Of a stretch of DNA of 64,000 bases, positions 16,656 to 25,808 are shown piece after piece (the stretch's first letter is position 1; each line of letters opens with the position of its first letter). This DNA is from Pirellulales bacterium (GTDB lineage: Bacteria > Planctomycetota > Planctomycetia > Pirellulales > DATAWG01): assembly GCA_036267355.1 (NCBI GenBank), contig DATAWG010000125.1, positions 1-64,000 on the forward strand, written 5' to 3'. The position numbers and the translations under genes are program-made. The notes under the pieces were generated by a model. The model was not told where the DNA came from. It ran no database searches and saw nothing but the letters and a program-made list of their open reading frames with translations.

Positions 16656-16817
16656 CGCCGAGTCGATGGCAAGCCAGAAGCCGTTTAGCGTAAGCAAGAC
16701 GGTGCCTCGACACAACGCGCTGCCGGACAAGGCAGCAGCGGCACCTAACGCGAATAGAATAAGCCGCCAGCAGAGCTTCGACGCGGGTTGTCAGGCTGAA
16801 AAGCCCGACCTACGTGT

Positions 16818-19292
16818 CTACCCGTTATCGCCTTCGGTCGATGTTCGGCGCGTGTCGCTCGATGCGCTGGCGGCATTCCATTTCCAGCCGCGGATCGAGG
16901 GGAGATCGTCGCCGTGCTTGGCGATGTAGGCTTTGTGGTCGATCAGCTTTTCGTGCATCGCCTGTTTGAAATAGGCGGCTCGCGCTCCTAATTGCGGCAA
17001 GCGATCGATTACGTCTTCGACCAAGTGAAAGCGATCGAGATCGTTGAGCACGACCATGTCGAACGGCGTCGTGGTCGTGCCTTCTTCCTTGTAGCCGCGG
17101 ACGTGCATGTTCTTGTGATTCGTGCGGCGATAGGTGAGCCGATGGATCAGCCACGGATAACCATGGAAGGCAAAAATGATCGGCTTGTCTTTGGTGAACA
17201 GGGCGTCGAAATCGCGATCGGTCAGGCCGTTGGGATGCTCGCTGGCGGGCTGCAGCTTCATCAGGTTGACGACGTTGACCACCCGCACCCGCAACTCCGG
17301 CAAATGATGGCGGAGCAATTCGACGGCGGCCAAGGTTTCCAGCGTCGGCACGTCGCCGCAGCAGGCCATGACGACATCGGGCTCGGCGTCGTGATCGCTG
17401 CTCGCCCACGGCCAGATGCCCAATCCTTCGGTGCAATGCTTGACGGCCTGATCCATCGTCAGCCATTGCGGCGCGGGCTGCTTGCCCGCCACGACCACGT
17501 TGACATAGTTGCGGCTGCGCAAGCAATGGTCGGTCACGGAGAGGAGCGTATTGGCATCGGGCGGTAGAAAGACACGAATCACTTCCGCTTTCTTATTCAC
17601 CACGTGGTCGATGAACCCGGGATCTTGGTGGCTGAACCCGTTGTGGTCTTGCCGCCAGACGTGTGAACTGAGCAGATAGTTGAACGAGGCGATCGGCCGG
17701 CGCCAGCGGATTTGGTTGCACACCTTGAGCCACTTGGCGTGCTGATTGAACATCGAATCGATGATGTGGATAAACGCTTCGTAGCAGGAAAGGAATCCAT
17801 GCCGGCCGGTGAGCAAATATCCTTCGAGCCAGCCTTGGCATTGATGCTCGCTGAGCACCTCCATCACGCGGCCATCCGGCGAGAGGTGGTCGTCTTCGGG
17901 ATAGATCTCGGCCATGTAGCAGCGGTTGGTCACATCCAACACGTCTTGCCAGCGGTTGGAATTGTTTTCGTCGGGGCTGAACAGGCGGAAATTCTCGCAC
18001 TCCAGATTCAGCTTCATCACGTCGCGCAAAAACTTCCCCATCACCGCCGTCGCCTCGACATTCGTCGCCCCCGGGCTGGGCACATCGACAGCGTAGTCTT
18101 GGAAATCGGGCAGCTTCAGATCACGCAGCAGCAAGCCGCCATTGGCATGCGGATTGTCGCTCATGCGGCGCGTGCCGCACGGGGCGAGTTCGGCTAGCTC
18201 CGGATCAAAACGGCCAAGGGCGTCGAACAACTCTTCCGGCCCGTACGATTTCATCCATCGTTCGAGAATGGTGAGATGCTCGGGCTTGCTCATGTCGGAC
18301 ATGGGCACCTGGTGCGAACGCCAGTAGTCTTCGCACTTCTTGCCGTCGATTTCCGCAGGGCAGGTCCAACCCTTGGGCGTGCGGAGGACGATCATCGGCC
18401 ACTGCGGTCGTTTGAGATTGCCGTTGTCGCGGGCATCGGCCCAAATGCTTTGGATCTCGGCGACGACCGAGTCCATCGCCGCGGCAAGCTGCTGATGCAC
18501 AAGCTGCGGATCGTGGCCTTCGACGAAATAGGGTTTGTAGCCCATCCCTTCGAAGAATTTCTGCAATTCTTCGCGCGGGATTCGTGCCAGAAAACAGGGA
18601 TTGGCGATCTTGTAGCCGTTGAGGTGCAAGATCGGCAGCACGGCGCCGTCGCGGGCCGGGTTGAGGAACTTGTTGCTGTGCCAGCCGGTGGCCAGGGCGC
18701 CGGTTTCGGCTTCGCCATCGCCGACCACGCAGGCCACGATCAGATTGGGATTGTCGAACGCGGCGCCGAAGGCATGGCTCAAGGCATAGCCCAACTCGCC
18801 TCCTTCGTGGATGCTGCCGGGCGTTTCCGGGGCAACGTGGCTTGGAATGCCGCCGGGAAAGCTGAACTGCTTGAACAGCCGTTGCATTCCGCCGAGGTCT
18901 TGGCTGATGTTCGGATAATATTCGCTATAGGTCCCTTCGAGGTAGGCATTCGCCACGATCGCCGGGCCGCCGTGGCCTGGCCCGATGATATAGATCATCT
19001 CCAGATCGTCGCGCTTGATGACTCGGTTGAGATGGACATAGAGCATATTCAGCCCCGGCGTGGTTCCCCAATGGCCAAGCAGCCGTGGCTTGATGTGCTC
19101 CAATCGCAATGGCTCGCGCAACAGCGGATTGTCGAGCAAATAGATTTGCCCGACGGAAAGATAATTGGCCGCCCGCCAGTAGCGATGCATCTTCAAGAGC
19201 ACGTCAGCCGACAAGGGGGCGTTCGTAGCGCCGGCGGGGCTGGCGGTATTGCCTTTGGTTGCTTGTGTTGCCGGCTTGAGGAGGGTGGCCAT
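16818..19292 (-). CDS. xfp: Phosphoketolase (xylulose-5-phosphate/fructose-6-phosphate)
   Basis: This thiamine-diphosphate enzyme splits xylulose 5-phosphate (and often fructose 6-phosphate) with phosphate to acetyl phosphate and an aldose phosphate, in the cytosol. The 824 residues match the family's usual 790-830. Family blocks are clear: [60 protein letters not shown], the ThDP site [20 protein letters not shown], and later [20 protein letters not shown] and [23 protein letters not shown] 19292 is chosen because GGAG lies nine bases before it; upstream ATGs at 19307 and 19361 are possible. No acetate kinase or phosphotransacetylase is adjacent. It is divergent from the OPT transporter gene. 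Confidence 0.95.
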   Translation of the reverse strand: MATLLKPATQATKGNTASPAGATNAPLSADVLLKMHRYWRAANYLSVGQIYLLDNPLLREPLRLEHIKPRLLGHWGTTPGLNMLYVHLNRVIKRDDLEMIYIIGPGHGGPAIVANAYLEGTYSEYYPNISQDLGGMQRLFKQFSFPGGIPSHVAPETPGSIHEGGELGYALSHAFGAAFDNPNLIVACVVGDGEAETGALATGWHSNKFLNPARDGAVLPILHLNGYKIANPCFLARIPREELQKFFEGMGYKPYFVEGHDPQLVHQQLAAAMDSVVAEIQSIWADARDNGNLKRPQWPMIVLRTPKGWTCPAEIDGKKCEDYWRSHQVPMSDMSKPEHLTILERWMKSYGPEELFDALGRFDPELAELAPCGTRRMSDNPHANGGLLLRDLKLPDFQDYAVDVPSPGATNVEATAVMGKFLRDVMKLNLECENFRLFSPDENNSNRWQDVLDVTNRCYMAEIYPEDDHLSPDGRVMEVLSEHQCQGWLEGYLLTGRHGFLSCYEAFIHIIDSMFNQHAKWLKVCNQIRWRRPIASFNYLLSSHVWRQDHNGFSHQDPGFIDHVVNKKAEVIRVFLPPDANTLLSVTDHCLRSRNYVNVVVAGKQPAPQWLTMDQAVKHCTEGLGIWPWASSDHDAEPDVVMACCGDVPTLETLAAVELLRHHLPELRVRVVNVVNLMKLQPASEHPNGLTDRDFDALFTKDKPIIFAFHGYPWLIHRLTYRRTNHKNMHVRGYKEEGTTTTPFDMVVLNDLDRFHLVEDVIDRLPQLGARAAYFKQAMHEKLIDHKAYIAKHGDDLPSIRGWKWNAASASSDTRRTSTEGDNG

Positions 19293-19719
19293 TGCTCGAT
19301 ACTCCATTTCGGGATGGTGGGCAGCCGGCGCCAGCCGGGTGAGCGATTGAGACGACGCCAAGAGACGATGTTCCGTTCGGTCCAGATCACGCGCGTCTGC
19401 CGCGACGCACCAGAGGCCAGTTTACGCGTCCCGTGCCGGTCGGCAAAGGACCTTCCTGGCCGGTGAGTGTTTGGAATTCAGCAACGCGCGAAAACGGGTG
19501 ATACACGGTGCGCCGGTTGCCAGTGCTGCCTGGTCCAGCAGTGGCAACCACTTCAGGGCGAGCGAGCAGGGATACCCAAGACAGGCGCGGCGAATTGTGC
19601 CGGTTCGCTGGTTGACATCGGTTCGACCATGCGATCATATTTTGGAGCCCGCTAAACTCGTCGCATTGCGCGGCATTTGCCCCTGCTGCCGCGGAATCGA
19701 TCTTCGGGAACCGCTTGCA
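19293..19719. other. Divergent intergenic region between xfp and the OPT transporter gene
   Basis: This stretch of about 430 bases must hold promoters for both genes. The transporter frame is open from 19471, but that part lacks transporter-like sequence, so I take it as non-coding. The visible structure is a hairpin at 19515-19549. Confidence 0.4.
19515..19549. repeat. Hairpin upstream of the OPT transporter
   Basis: ggttgccagtgctg and cagcagtggcaacc pair over 14 bases with one mismatch around a 7-base loop (cctggtc). It lies about 170 bases before the proposed transporter start. It may be a regulatory hairpin or an operator-like palindrome; no other copy of exactly this sequence was noticed in the window. 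Confidence 0.5.
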
Positions 19720-22398
19720 ATGGAAGGACCACGAACGGTTGAATCGCAACAACCGGCCCCTCCGACCGCCGGTATAGTGGCGAACGCGGCGGCAAACGCC
19801 ACGCCCAATTCCGCTGCCGACGAGCATCATCCCTATGTTCCCGACGAAGCGCGACTTCCCGAATTCACTTGGGGCGCGGTCGTCGCGGGGGCACTGCTGG
19901 GCATTGTCTTTGGAGCCTCGTCGCTATATTTGGTGCTCAAAGTCGGGCTGACTGTTTCGGCATCGATCCCCGTGGCGGTGCTCTCGATCACGCTCTTTCG
20001 CGTGCTCGCAAAAGTGTTCGGCCTGCGCAGCGCGACGATCTTGGAAAACAACATCGTGCAAACCGCCGGCTCGGCAGGCGAATCGATCGCTTTCGGCGTC
20101 GGCGTGACGATGCCGGCCCTGATGATCCTGGGCTTCGAAATGGATGTCGGACGGGTGATGGTCGTGGCGGTGCTTGGCGGACTGCTGGGAATCTTCATGA
20201 TGATCCCGCTGCGGCGAACCTACATCGTTCGCCAGCATCGAACGCTCAAATATCCCGAAGGCACCGCCTGCGCCGACGTGCTGATCGTCGGAGAGCAAGG
20301 CGGGGCGACGGCAAAGACCGTGTTTGCCGGATTCGGCGTGGCGGCCGTTTACCAATTTCTTTTGCTGGGGATGAACCTTTGGAAAGAAACCCCGTCGCGG
20401 GCCATCGCGTGGTTTAAAGGGGCGGTGCCGTCGATCGAAGTGAATCCCGCACTGCTCGGCGTCGGCTATATCATCGGCACGCGGATTTCATGCGTGATGG
20501 CCGGCGGCGGCGTGTTGGCGTGGCTGGTGTTCGCCCCAGCGATTCATTTCTTCGGCGATTCGCTCGACAAGCCGCTCTATCCGGGCAAGACAAAAATCAG
20601 CCGGATGAGCGAAAACGAACTTCGCGACAAATACATGCTCTACATCGGCACGGGGGCGGTCGCCGCCGGCGGCGTGTTTAGCTTGATGCAAGCGATGCCG
20701 CTGATCATCGGCTCATTGATGGGAAGCGTGAAGGATTTCCGCAGCGCTCGGGGCCGGGCCGCCGCCGCATCGGCCACTAGCACACAACCAGCCGGCCAAC
20801 CCGTCACCCAACTAACGCCGCGGCGCACCGATCAAGACTTGCCGCTGTGGCTCGTCGGCGCGGGGGGCATGTCGCTGGTGCTCGCGATTTGGGCCACGCA
20901 GCCGCTGCATGACTACGTCTTCTCGTGGGTTCCCGATCTGCACATGAATCTCGTCGGTGCGGCGCTGATCGTGCTGTTCGGATTTCTCTTCGTCACCGTC
21001 TCCTCGCGATTGACCGGCGAAATCGGCTCGTCGAGCAATCCGATCTCCGGCATGACCGTGGCCACTCTCTTGCTGACGTGCCTGATCTTCTACGCCCTCG
21101 GCTGGACCACGGCCGATTTCCGGCTCGCGGCTCTGAGCGTGGCGGCGATCGTGTGCGTGGCGGCCTCGAATGCCGGCACCACTTCGCAAGATCTCAAAAC
21201 CGGTTATCTCGTTGGGGCAACGCCGCGCAAGCAACAATGGGCCATCATCATCGGCGCGATCACATCGGCATTGGTGATCGGAGCGATTCTGATCGTGTTG
21301 AACCGAGCCAGCACGGTCTACACCACCCGGCAACTCCCGCAACCCGCCAAGCCGATCGACCCCGCGAATCTGACCGAGCTCGAACGGGCCCCCGGCGATC
21401 CGACGCCCTATCACGTTTGGCGCGTGCGCGAGGGAGAAGTATCGGACGTGCCGGCGGGCAAGTATCTCGTCAACGACGCCGGCAAAATTAAATACCTCGT
21501 CGATCCCGGCATCAACGGCAAGGTGCGGCAGCGCGACAACGGCGAAGCGGTCCAGAAGTTCGACGCCCCCAAGGCCGTGCTGATGGCCCAGATTGTCGAC
21601 GGCATCTTGAACCCAAAGGTGACGATGCCGTGGGTGCTTGTGATGCTCGGTGTGTTCATTGCCGTGGTGCTCGAGATGTGCGGCGTGTCGTCGCTGCCGT
21701 TTGCCGTCGGCGTCTATCTGCCGCTTTCGACGTCAACGCCGATCCTCGCCGGTGGATTGGTGCGGTGGGTCGTCGATCGCCGGCAGCGTTCGGTCGCCGG
21801 GCGGAAGGCGAGCGAAGCGGAGTCGGAATCCAGTCCCGGCGTGCTGCTCTCGACCGGTTACATCGCCGGCGGGACGATCGCGGGCGTGCTCGTCGCGCTG
21901 ATGTCGTTCGATAGCCATCTCACCGATCGGCTTTCGCAATGGCAGTATCGGCAGATTGCCGTGTCGCAGGCCCCAACGCTCGACGAGCAGCTTCGCGACG
22001 CGGCGAGCGAAGATCTGCGGCTTTCGCCCGAGTCGGCCAAGACACATGCCGCGGAGATCGACGAGCAAGCGAAAGAGATTCGCGAACTGAATAAGGCCGC
22101 ATTCCCGCGCTACGCCATCGTTCCGGCCGGCACGCGGATTGTCTTGCCCGACGACAGCCGCACGCTTGTTGCCGAGAAATCGCAATTGGGCGACGTGGCG
22201 AAAGACCTCTTGGGCAGCCCGGGCCAGGCGTCGCAGCTATTGGATTTGAATGACAAACAGCTTTCGTTCCCCAAGCGACTCCCCGCCGGAACGCTGCTGA
22301 AAGTGCCGCAGCGCAATTGGCCGGCGATGACCGCCTTCGCCATTCTCTGTGCATTGCTCCTGGCGGTTGGGCTGCGAAAGCCGCCGGCGGCAACGTAG
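19720..22398 (+). CDS. OPT-family oligopeptide/metal-chelate transporter
   Basis: The membrane protein has 892 residues and many hydrophobic helices. OPT-family sequence is clear in the first half: FTWGAVVAGALLGIVFGASS, LYLVLKVGLTVSASIPVAVL, NNIVQTAGSAGESIAFGVGV and RTLKYPEGTACADVLIVGEQ (residues about 50-205). Prokaryotic OPT proteins import oligopeptides or siderophore-like metal chelates; the substrate here is not predictable. There are soluble insertions at about 345-375 and about 545-620 (YTTRQLPQPAKPIDPANLTE and on) and another near 750-830 with Glu/Lys-rich sequence, so the protein is longer than the usual 600-680 residues. The start is set where an extended acidic/Ala leader begins; upstream in-frame codons look non-coding. 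Confidence 0.85.
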   Translation: MEGPRTVESQQPAPPTAGIVANAAANATPNSAADEHHPYVPDEARLPEFTWGAVVAGALLGIVFGASSLYLVLKVGLTVSASIPVAVLSITLFRVLAKVFGLRSATILENNIVQTAGSAGESIAFGVGVTMPALMILGFEMDVGRVMVVAVLGGLLGIFMMIPLRRTYIVRQHRTLKYPEGTACADVLIVGEQGGATAKTVFAGFGVAAVYQFLLLGMNLWKETPSRAIAWFKGAVPSIEVNPALLGVGYIIGTRISCVMAGGGVLAWLVFAPAIHFFGDSLDKPLYPGKTKISRMSENELRDKYMLYIGTGAVAAGGVFSLMQAMPLIIGSLMGSVKDFRSARGRAAAASATSTQPAGQPVTQLTPRRTDQDLPLWLVGAGGMSLVLAIWATQPLHDYVFSWVPDLHMNLVGAALIVLFGFLFVTVSSRLTGEIGSSSNPISGMTVATLLLTCLIFYALGWTTADFRLAALSVAAIVCVAASNAGTTSQDLKTGYLVGATPRKQQWAIIIGAITSALVIGAILIVLNRASTVYTTRQLPQPAKPIDPANLTELERAPGDPTPYHVWRVREGEVSDVPAGKYLVNDAGKIKYLVDPGINGKVRQRDNGEAVQKFDAPKAVLMAQIVDGILNPKVTMPWVLVMLGVFIAVVLEMCGVSSLPFAVGVYLPLSTSTPILAGGLVRWVVDRRQRSVAGRKASEAESESSPGVLLSTGYIAGGTIAGVLVALMSFDSHLTDRLSQWQYRQIAVSQAPTLDEQLRDAASEDLRLSPESAKTHAAEIDEQAKEIRELNKAAFPRYAIVPAGTRIVLPDDSRTLVAEKSQLGDVAKDLLGSPGQASQLLDLNDKQLSFPKRLPAGTLLKVPQRNWPAMTAFAILCALLLAVGLRKPPAAT

Positions 22399-22494
22399 CA
22401 CCCGGCAACGCTTGCGCGCCATGCTCACGGGGCCGAGCCGTAGGCACGGCTCCCCGAATTCCAGATGCCGAAGTTGTTTTCTCCGGCAACTTAG

Positions 22495-22591
22495 GGTCGA
22501 TCGAAAGATAGCTTCAAAGCACCCTATTCCCCTCGCGGGAAAGGAGAGGGTGAGGGGGGCAAAGAAGCGGAAGTTATTTTTCGGTCGATCC
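22495..22591. repeat. Inverted repeat, 'ctcggccgaaaaataacttc' family, copy 2 (diverged)
   Basis: The outer arms ggtcgatcgaaagatagctt (22495) and gaagttatttttcggtcgat (to 22591) enclose a Pro/Gly-codon-like palindromic core (cccctcgcgggaaaggagag). The arms are changed in a compensating way relative to the other copies (ggtcgat/atcgacc instead of ggctcgg/ccgagcc), so pairing is kept. It lies between two convergent genes. Confidence 0.75.
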
Positions 22592-22616
22592 TTTGCGTTG
22601 CGGTTCGGCCTCAGCG

Positions 22617-23054
22617 TTAACGCTTCGCAGGCGTATCGGCCAAGTGCGATTGCATACGCCCGAGCGCGGCGATCAAATCCGCCATCTCGGTTTCCAACGT
22701 CTGCGCCGCCTCGGGCGATAAGCTGCCGTAGCCGCGCATCGATTTCGGCCCCAGTTCTTCCAGCGAAACGATCGCGGTCAACAGCGCGCTGCGTGCGGCC
22801 CATACCGAGCTCAAAGTTGGCTCGGCCAAGGGAATGCCGTGCCGTTGCATGAACGCCTGCATTGCCGCTCGATAACGCGCCGCGTCTTCGGCGAAACTGA
22901 CGAACTGCTCGGGCGCGGCATCACTAATGTGCATCGAAAATGGCGACCGTGGCCCGGCCGGATCGAGCATGACCAGGGCTCGCGAAAGCATTTCGTCGAT
23001 CGCCTCGAAGGTGACTCGGATCCGGGCCTTGTGATTTTCGTTGAACAATGTCAT
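22617..23054 (-). CDS. Conserved-looking hypothetical protein
   Basis: The 145-residue soluble protein begins MTLFNENHKARIRVTFEAID; an alternative ATG at 23078 adds eight residues. It is mostly helical, with an N-terminal segment (TFEAIDEMLSRALVMLD), a middle rich in aromatic/Met residues (FVSFAEDAARYRAAMQAFMQ) and a C-terminal helix ending QSHLADTPAKR. The codon pattern looks coding. I recognise no family. It is divergent from the MFS gene with 69 bases between starts, so the two may share a promoter region. No motif suggests catalysis. Confidence 0.6.
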   Translation of the reverse strand: MTLFNENHKARIRVTFEAIDEMLSRALVMLDPAGPRSPFSMHISDAAPEQFVSFAEDAARYRAAMQAFMQRHGIPLAEPTLSSVWAARSALLTAIVSLEELGPKSMRGYGSLSPEAAQTLETEMADLIAALGRMQSHLADTPAKR

Positions 23055-23123
23055 CGTTTTGCAGATTTGTACATTCATTCCATTGAGCCAGAAGATACGA
23101 CCGACGATCGGTCGGATGATTCT

Positions 23124-24365
23124 ATGGCAGATTCTCGGGAAGAAAAACCGCGCCGCGGACGTTGGCTCAACCGGACGATCCTGGCCATCGGCCTGGCCAG
23201 CCTGCTCTCCGACATGGGACACGAGATGGGCAGCGTCGCCATGCCGGCGCTGTTGACGGCTCTCGGGGTCGCCAACGCGTCGGCCCTGTTGGGCTTGATC
23301 GAAGGTCTCGCCGACGGTGCCGCCAGCTTTGCCAAGCTCTACTCGGGCCTTTATAGCGACCGGCTCCAACGCCGAAAACCCTTGGCCGTGGCCGGTTATT
23401 TTGTAACCGCGTTCGGGATGGCGAGCTTCGCGCTGGCGACGCAATGGTGGCATGTCCTCTTCGGACGGGTCGGGGCGTGGATCGGACGCGGAGCTCGTTC
23501 GCCGGTGCGCAAAGTTCTTTTGGCCGAGGCGAGCACGCCCGAATCGTACGGCCGCGCGTTTGGATTGGACCGATCGATGGACAGTGCCGGGGCCGTGGTT
23601 GGGCCGCTGCTGGCAGCGCTTTTCATGCGGAAGCTGGTCGCGCCCGGGCTCGCAGGCTTGCAGTGGCTATTCGCGTTCACCTTCATTCCCGGCTCGCTCG
23701 CCGCGTTGTCGATCGGCTTGTTGGTGCGCGAGGGCCCGCATCCGCCGAAGCCGCACGCTCGGCTGTGGAAAAATCTCGGCGCGCTACCACGTCCGTTCAA
23801 GGAATACCTGCTTGGGATCGGGATTGCCGGGCTGGGAGATTTTTCGAACACGCTGCTGATTCTGTGGGCTACCCAGGCATGGCAAAAACGCTACGGGCTC
23901 GACGCCGCGGCCGCGCAAGCGATCCTCTTCTACGTCGGCTACAACGTTGTTTACACGATTTCGTGCTACGCGGCTGGCTGGTTAGCCGACCGGTTTGCAA
24001 AGCATTGGGTCTTGGCCGTGGGATATGGTCTGGCCGCCGTTCCGGCCGTGGCCCTATTGCTGCCAGGCGATTCGCCGCTGAAATTCGCGATCGTGTTCGG
24101 ATTCTCCGGGCTGTATATGGGCCTTTGGGAAACGGTCGAGAGTGCCACCGCCGCGACGCTGCTGCCCGGGGAAATACGCGGCACCGGTTTTGGCGCCCTG
24201 GAAACCGTCAGCGGCCTGGGGGACATTTTTTCGAGCGTGATGATCGGCTGGCTGTGGACGATCTCTCGCGGCGGCGCGATGGGCTTCGTCATTCTTACAT
24301 CGCTCGCCGGCGCCGCGATCGTCGCCCATGTCGGAAGGCGGTCGCTGCGGCGCGAGGCGCGTTAA
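23124..24365 (+). CDS. Major facilitator superfamily transporter
   Basis: The 413-residue protein has about 12 hydrophobic helices. It begins with a short charged cytosolic end (MADSREEKPRRGRWLNRTIL). The MFS signature is visible between helices 2 and 3 (KLYSGLYSDRLQRRKPLAVA, the GxxxDRxxRRK type), and a second half-signature follows helix 8 (AAGWLADRFAKHW). A motif on helix 5 (GRAFGLDRSMDSAGAVVGPL) is typical of planctomycete and proteobacterial MFS members of unknown substrate. Start 23124 is chosen because upstream codons in the frame are not membrane-like. A long hairpin repeat begins one base after the stop. Confidence 0.85.
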   Translation: MADSREEKPRRGRWLNRTILAIGLASLLSDMGHEMGSVAMPALLTALGVANASALLGLIEGLADGAASFAKLYSGLYSDRLQRRKPLAVAGYFVTAFGMASFALATQWWHVLFGRVGAWIGRGARSPVRKVLLAEASTPESYGRAFGLDRSMDSAGAVVGPLLAALFMRKLVAPGLAGLQWLFAFTFIPGSLAALSIGLLVREGPHPPKPHARLWKNLGALPRPFKEYLLGIGIAGLGDFSNTLLILWATQAWQKRYGLDAAAAQAILFYVGYNVVYTISCYAAGWLADRFAKHWVLAVGYGLAAVPAVALLLPGDSPLKFAIVFGFSGLYMGLWETVESATAATLLPGEIRGTGFGALETVSGLGDIFSSVMIGWLWTISRGGAMGFVILTSLAGAAIVAHVGRRSLRREAR

Positions 24366-24463
24366 GCTCGGCCGAAAAATAACTTCCGCTTTTTGAACCC
24401 CTCACCCTACCCTCTCCCGCAAGGGGAGAGGGGTCTGCGGAGAAGTTATTTTTCGGCCAAGCC
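24366..24463. repeat. Inverted repeat, 'ctcggccgaaaaataacttc' family, copy 3
   Basis: gctcggccgaaaaataactt (24366) pairs with aagttatttttcggccaagc (to 24463). The core is ccctctcccgcaaggggaga. It starts directly after the MFS stop codon and ends about 70 bases before the convergent permease gene, a placement fitting a bidirectional terminator or mRNA 3'-end stabiliser. Confidence 0.85.
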
Positions 24464-24535
24464 TTAGCCGTTTCAGGCGGACCGTAAGGGGGCAGTGGCA
24501 CCAAGGGCCGACCTTAGAAATTCGTGGACCTATTA

Positions 24536-25660
24536 CTAGCGGCGACGCATCGCGGCGGTCGGGGATAGGTTCGCGGCCCAGAAGGCGGGATACGCCGCTC
24601 CTGCCATGCCCACCAACAGCGCCATCGACAGGCCCTTGAGCATCACGATTGGCGCGATGCGCCCGGAAATTATGCCCGACGTGGCGGGAAACTGCGTGAG
24701 CCAATGATTCAGGCAAATCGCCGCGACAATTCCGGCCACCGCGCCGGCAGCGCTCAATGCAAGCGATTCGCTAAGCACCAGCCCCACCACCCGACGGCGC
24801 GACCAACCGACGGCCCGCAACGTGCCGATCTCGCGCACCCGTTCGGCCACCGACATCGCCATCGTGTTGAGCATTCCGATCGCGCCGATCACGATTGCGA
24901 TCCAAGCGATGACCCATGCGACCCGCTGCGCCATGCCGATTTCGTCGAAGCTCTTGACATATTGCGCGGCGGGCAAAGCGACCAGCGTCGGATCGAGCCG
25001 GGCGATCCATCGCTCGACCTCGGCCGCGACCCACGGACTCGTCGCGCCGTGCACCGAAACACTGAAATCGGTCACTTGCCGCGTTTTCATCAGTTGCTGC
25101 ATTTCGGCAAGCGGCAAGAACACGGCCCCCGCTTCATACACGTTGGCGCTGTCGACGACTCCGACCACCTGCAATTGCTGGCCGTAGAGCAGCAGCAGAT
25201 CGCCAGGCCGAAGATGTGTGCTGGCTGCGAGCGATCGGCCGATCAGCGCTTGCTGCCGGTCGTATGGGCTCAATCGCCGGCCGTGCAACAGGGGCAAGCG
25301 GCCGAACAATCGGCAGCCGGGCTCCCAGCCGATCACGATTAAGCGGTCGAGGTCGTATTGCGGCAGCGACAGCACGTCGGCTTGCCCCGGCAATGCATCG
25401 CGAACGCCGGGCAGTTGTCGCAATTCGTCGCCGACCGCGTCGTCGAGCAGCCGATTCAGATTATGGGCATTGCCGCGGCGCTGCACGATCAGATCGACGC
25501 GACGGCTGTTGTACAGATCGATGTACGAACGCTCGAAGCCGTCGGTGATGCCGACGAACGACACCACAGTCGTCACCGCGACCGCCAGCCCACTTGCGGT
25601 GAGCAGCGATCGCGCCGGGCGGCGCAGCAGATTCCGCCAGATAATGGTCGCCAGCCGCAT
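24536..25660 (-). CDS. FtsX-like ABC transporter permease (MacB/LolC-type)
   Basis: The 374-residue protein has one N-terminal membrane helix (RRPARSLLTASGLAVAVTTV), a periplasmic domain of about 210 residues and three C-terminal helices (VAWVIAWIAIVIGAIGMLNT, VVGLVLSESLALSAAGAVAG, IVMLKGLSMALLVGMAGAAY). The segment AMSVAERVREIGTLRAVGWS is the family's coupling signature. Such permeases work with a cytosolic ATPase in lipoprotein release, cell-division signalling or efflux by mechanotransmission. No ATPase gene is adjacent in the window: purD is upstream and the MFS gene is convergent. The partner must be elsewhere. The final MRRR looks like a normal end. Confidence 0.85.
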   Translation of the reverse strand: MRLATIIWRNLLRRPARSLLTASGLAVAVTTVVSFVGITDGFERSYIDLYNSRRVDLIVQRRGNAHNLNRLLDDAVGDELRQLPGVRDALPGQADVLSLPQYDLDRLIVIGWEPGCRLFGRLPLLHGRRLSPYDRQQALIGRSLAASTHLRPGDLLLLYGQQLQVVGVVDSANVYEAGAVFLPLAEMQQLMKTRQVTDFSVSVHGATSPWVAAEVERWIARLDPTLVALPAAQYVKSFDEIGMAQRVAWVIAWIAIVIGAIGMLNTMAMSVAERVREIGTLRAVGWSRRRVVGLVLSESLALSAAGAVAGIVAAICLNHWLTQFPATSGIISGRIAPIVMLKGLSMALLVGMAGAAYPAFWAANLSPTAAMRRR

Positions 25661-25808
25661 CCTGCGGCCTCCGTCTTTGCAGTTCGTCCGTGAACCGAGG
25701 GGGAATGCCGTCGCCCAGCTTTTCTCAGGCCGGCAGTCTCACCAAGGGGCGTTATCTTGCCCGGCACCCGGCGGCGGTGTCAATCTCGGTTGCCCGCCGG
25801 CCGGCCGT

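Noticed and set aside
10682-16693. Long open frames on the plus strand opposite the giant secreted protein gene
   Set aside because: They mirror the codon structure of the minus-strand gene, are Arg/His/Gly-rich and have no recognisable domains; the minus strand has signal peptide, domains and Shine-Dalgarno site.
16789-16813. Single-arm copy of a 'tgtcaggctgaaaagcccga' repeat upstream of xfp's 3' end
   Set aside because: Only one arm is present and no second copy was found in the window, so it cannot be supported as a repeat from this sequence alone.
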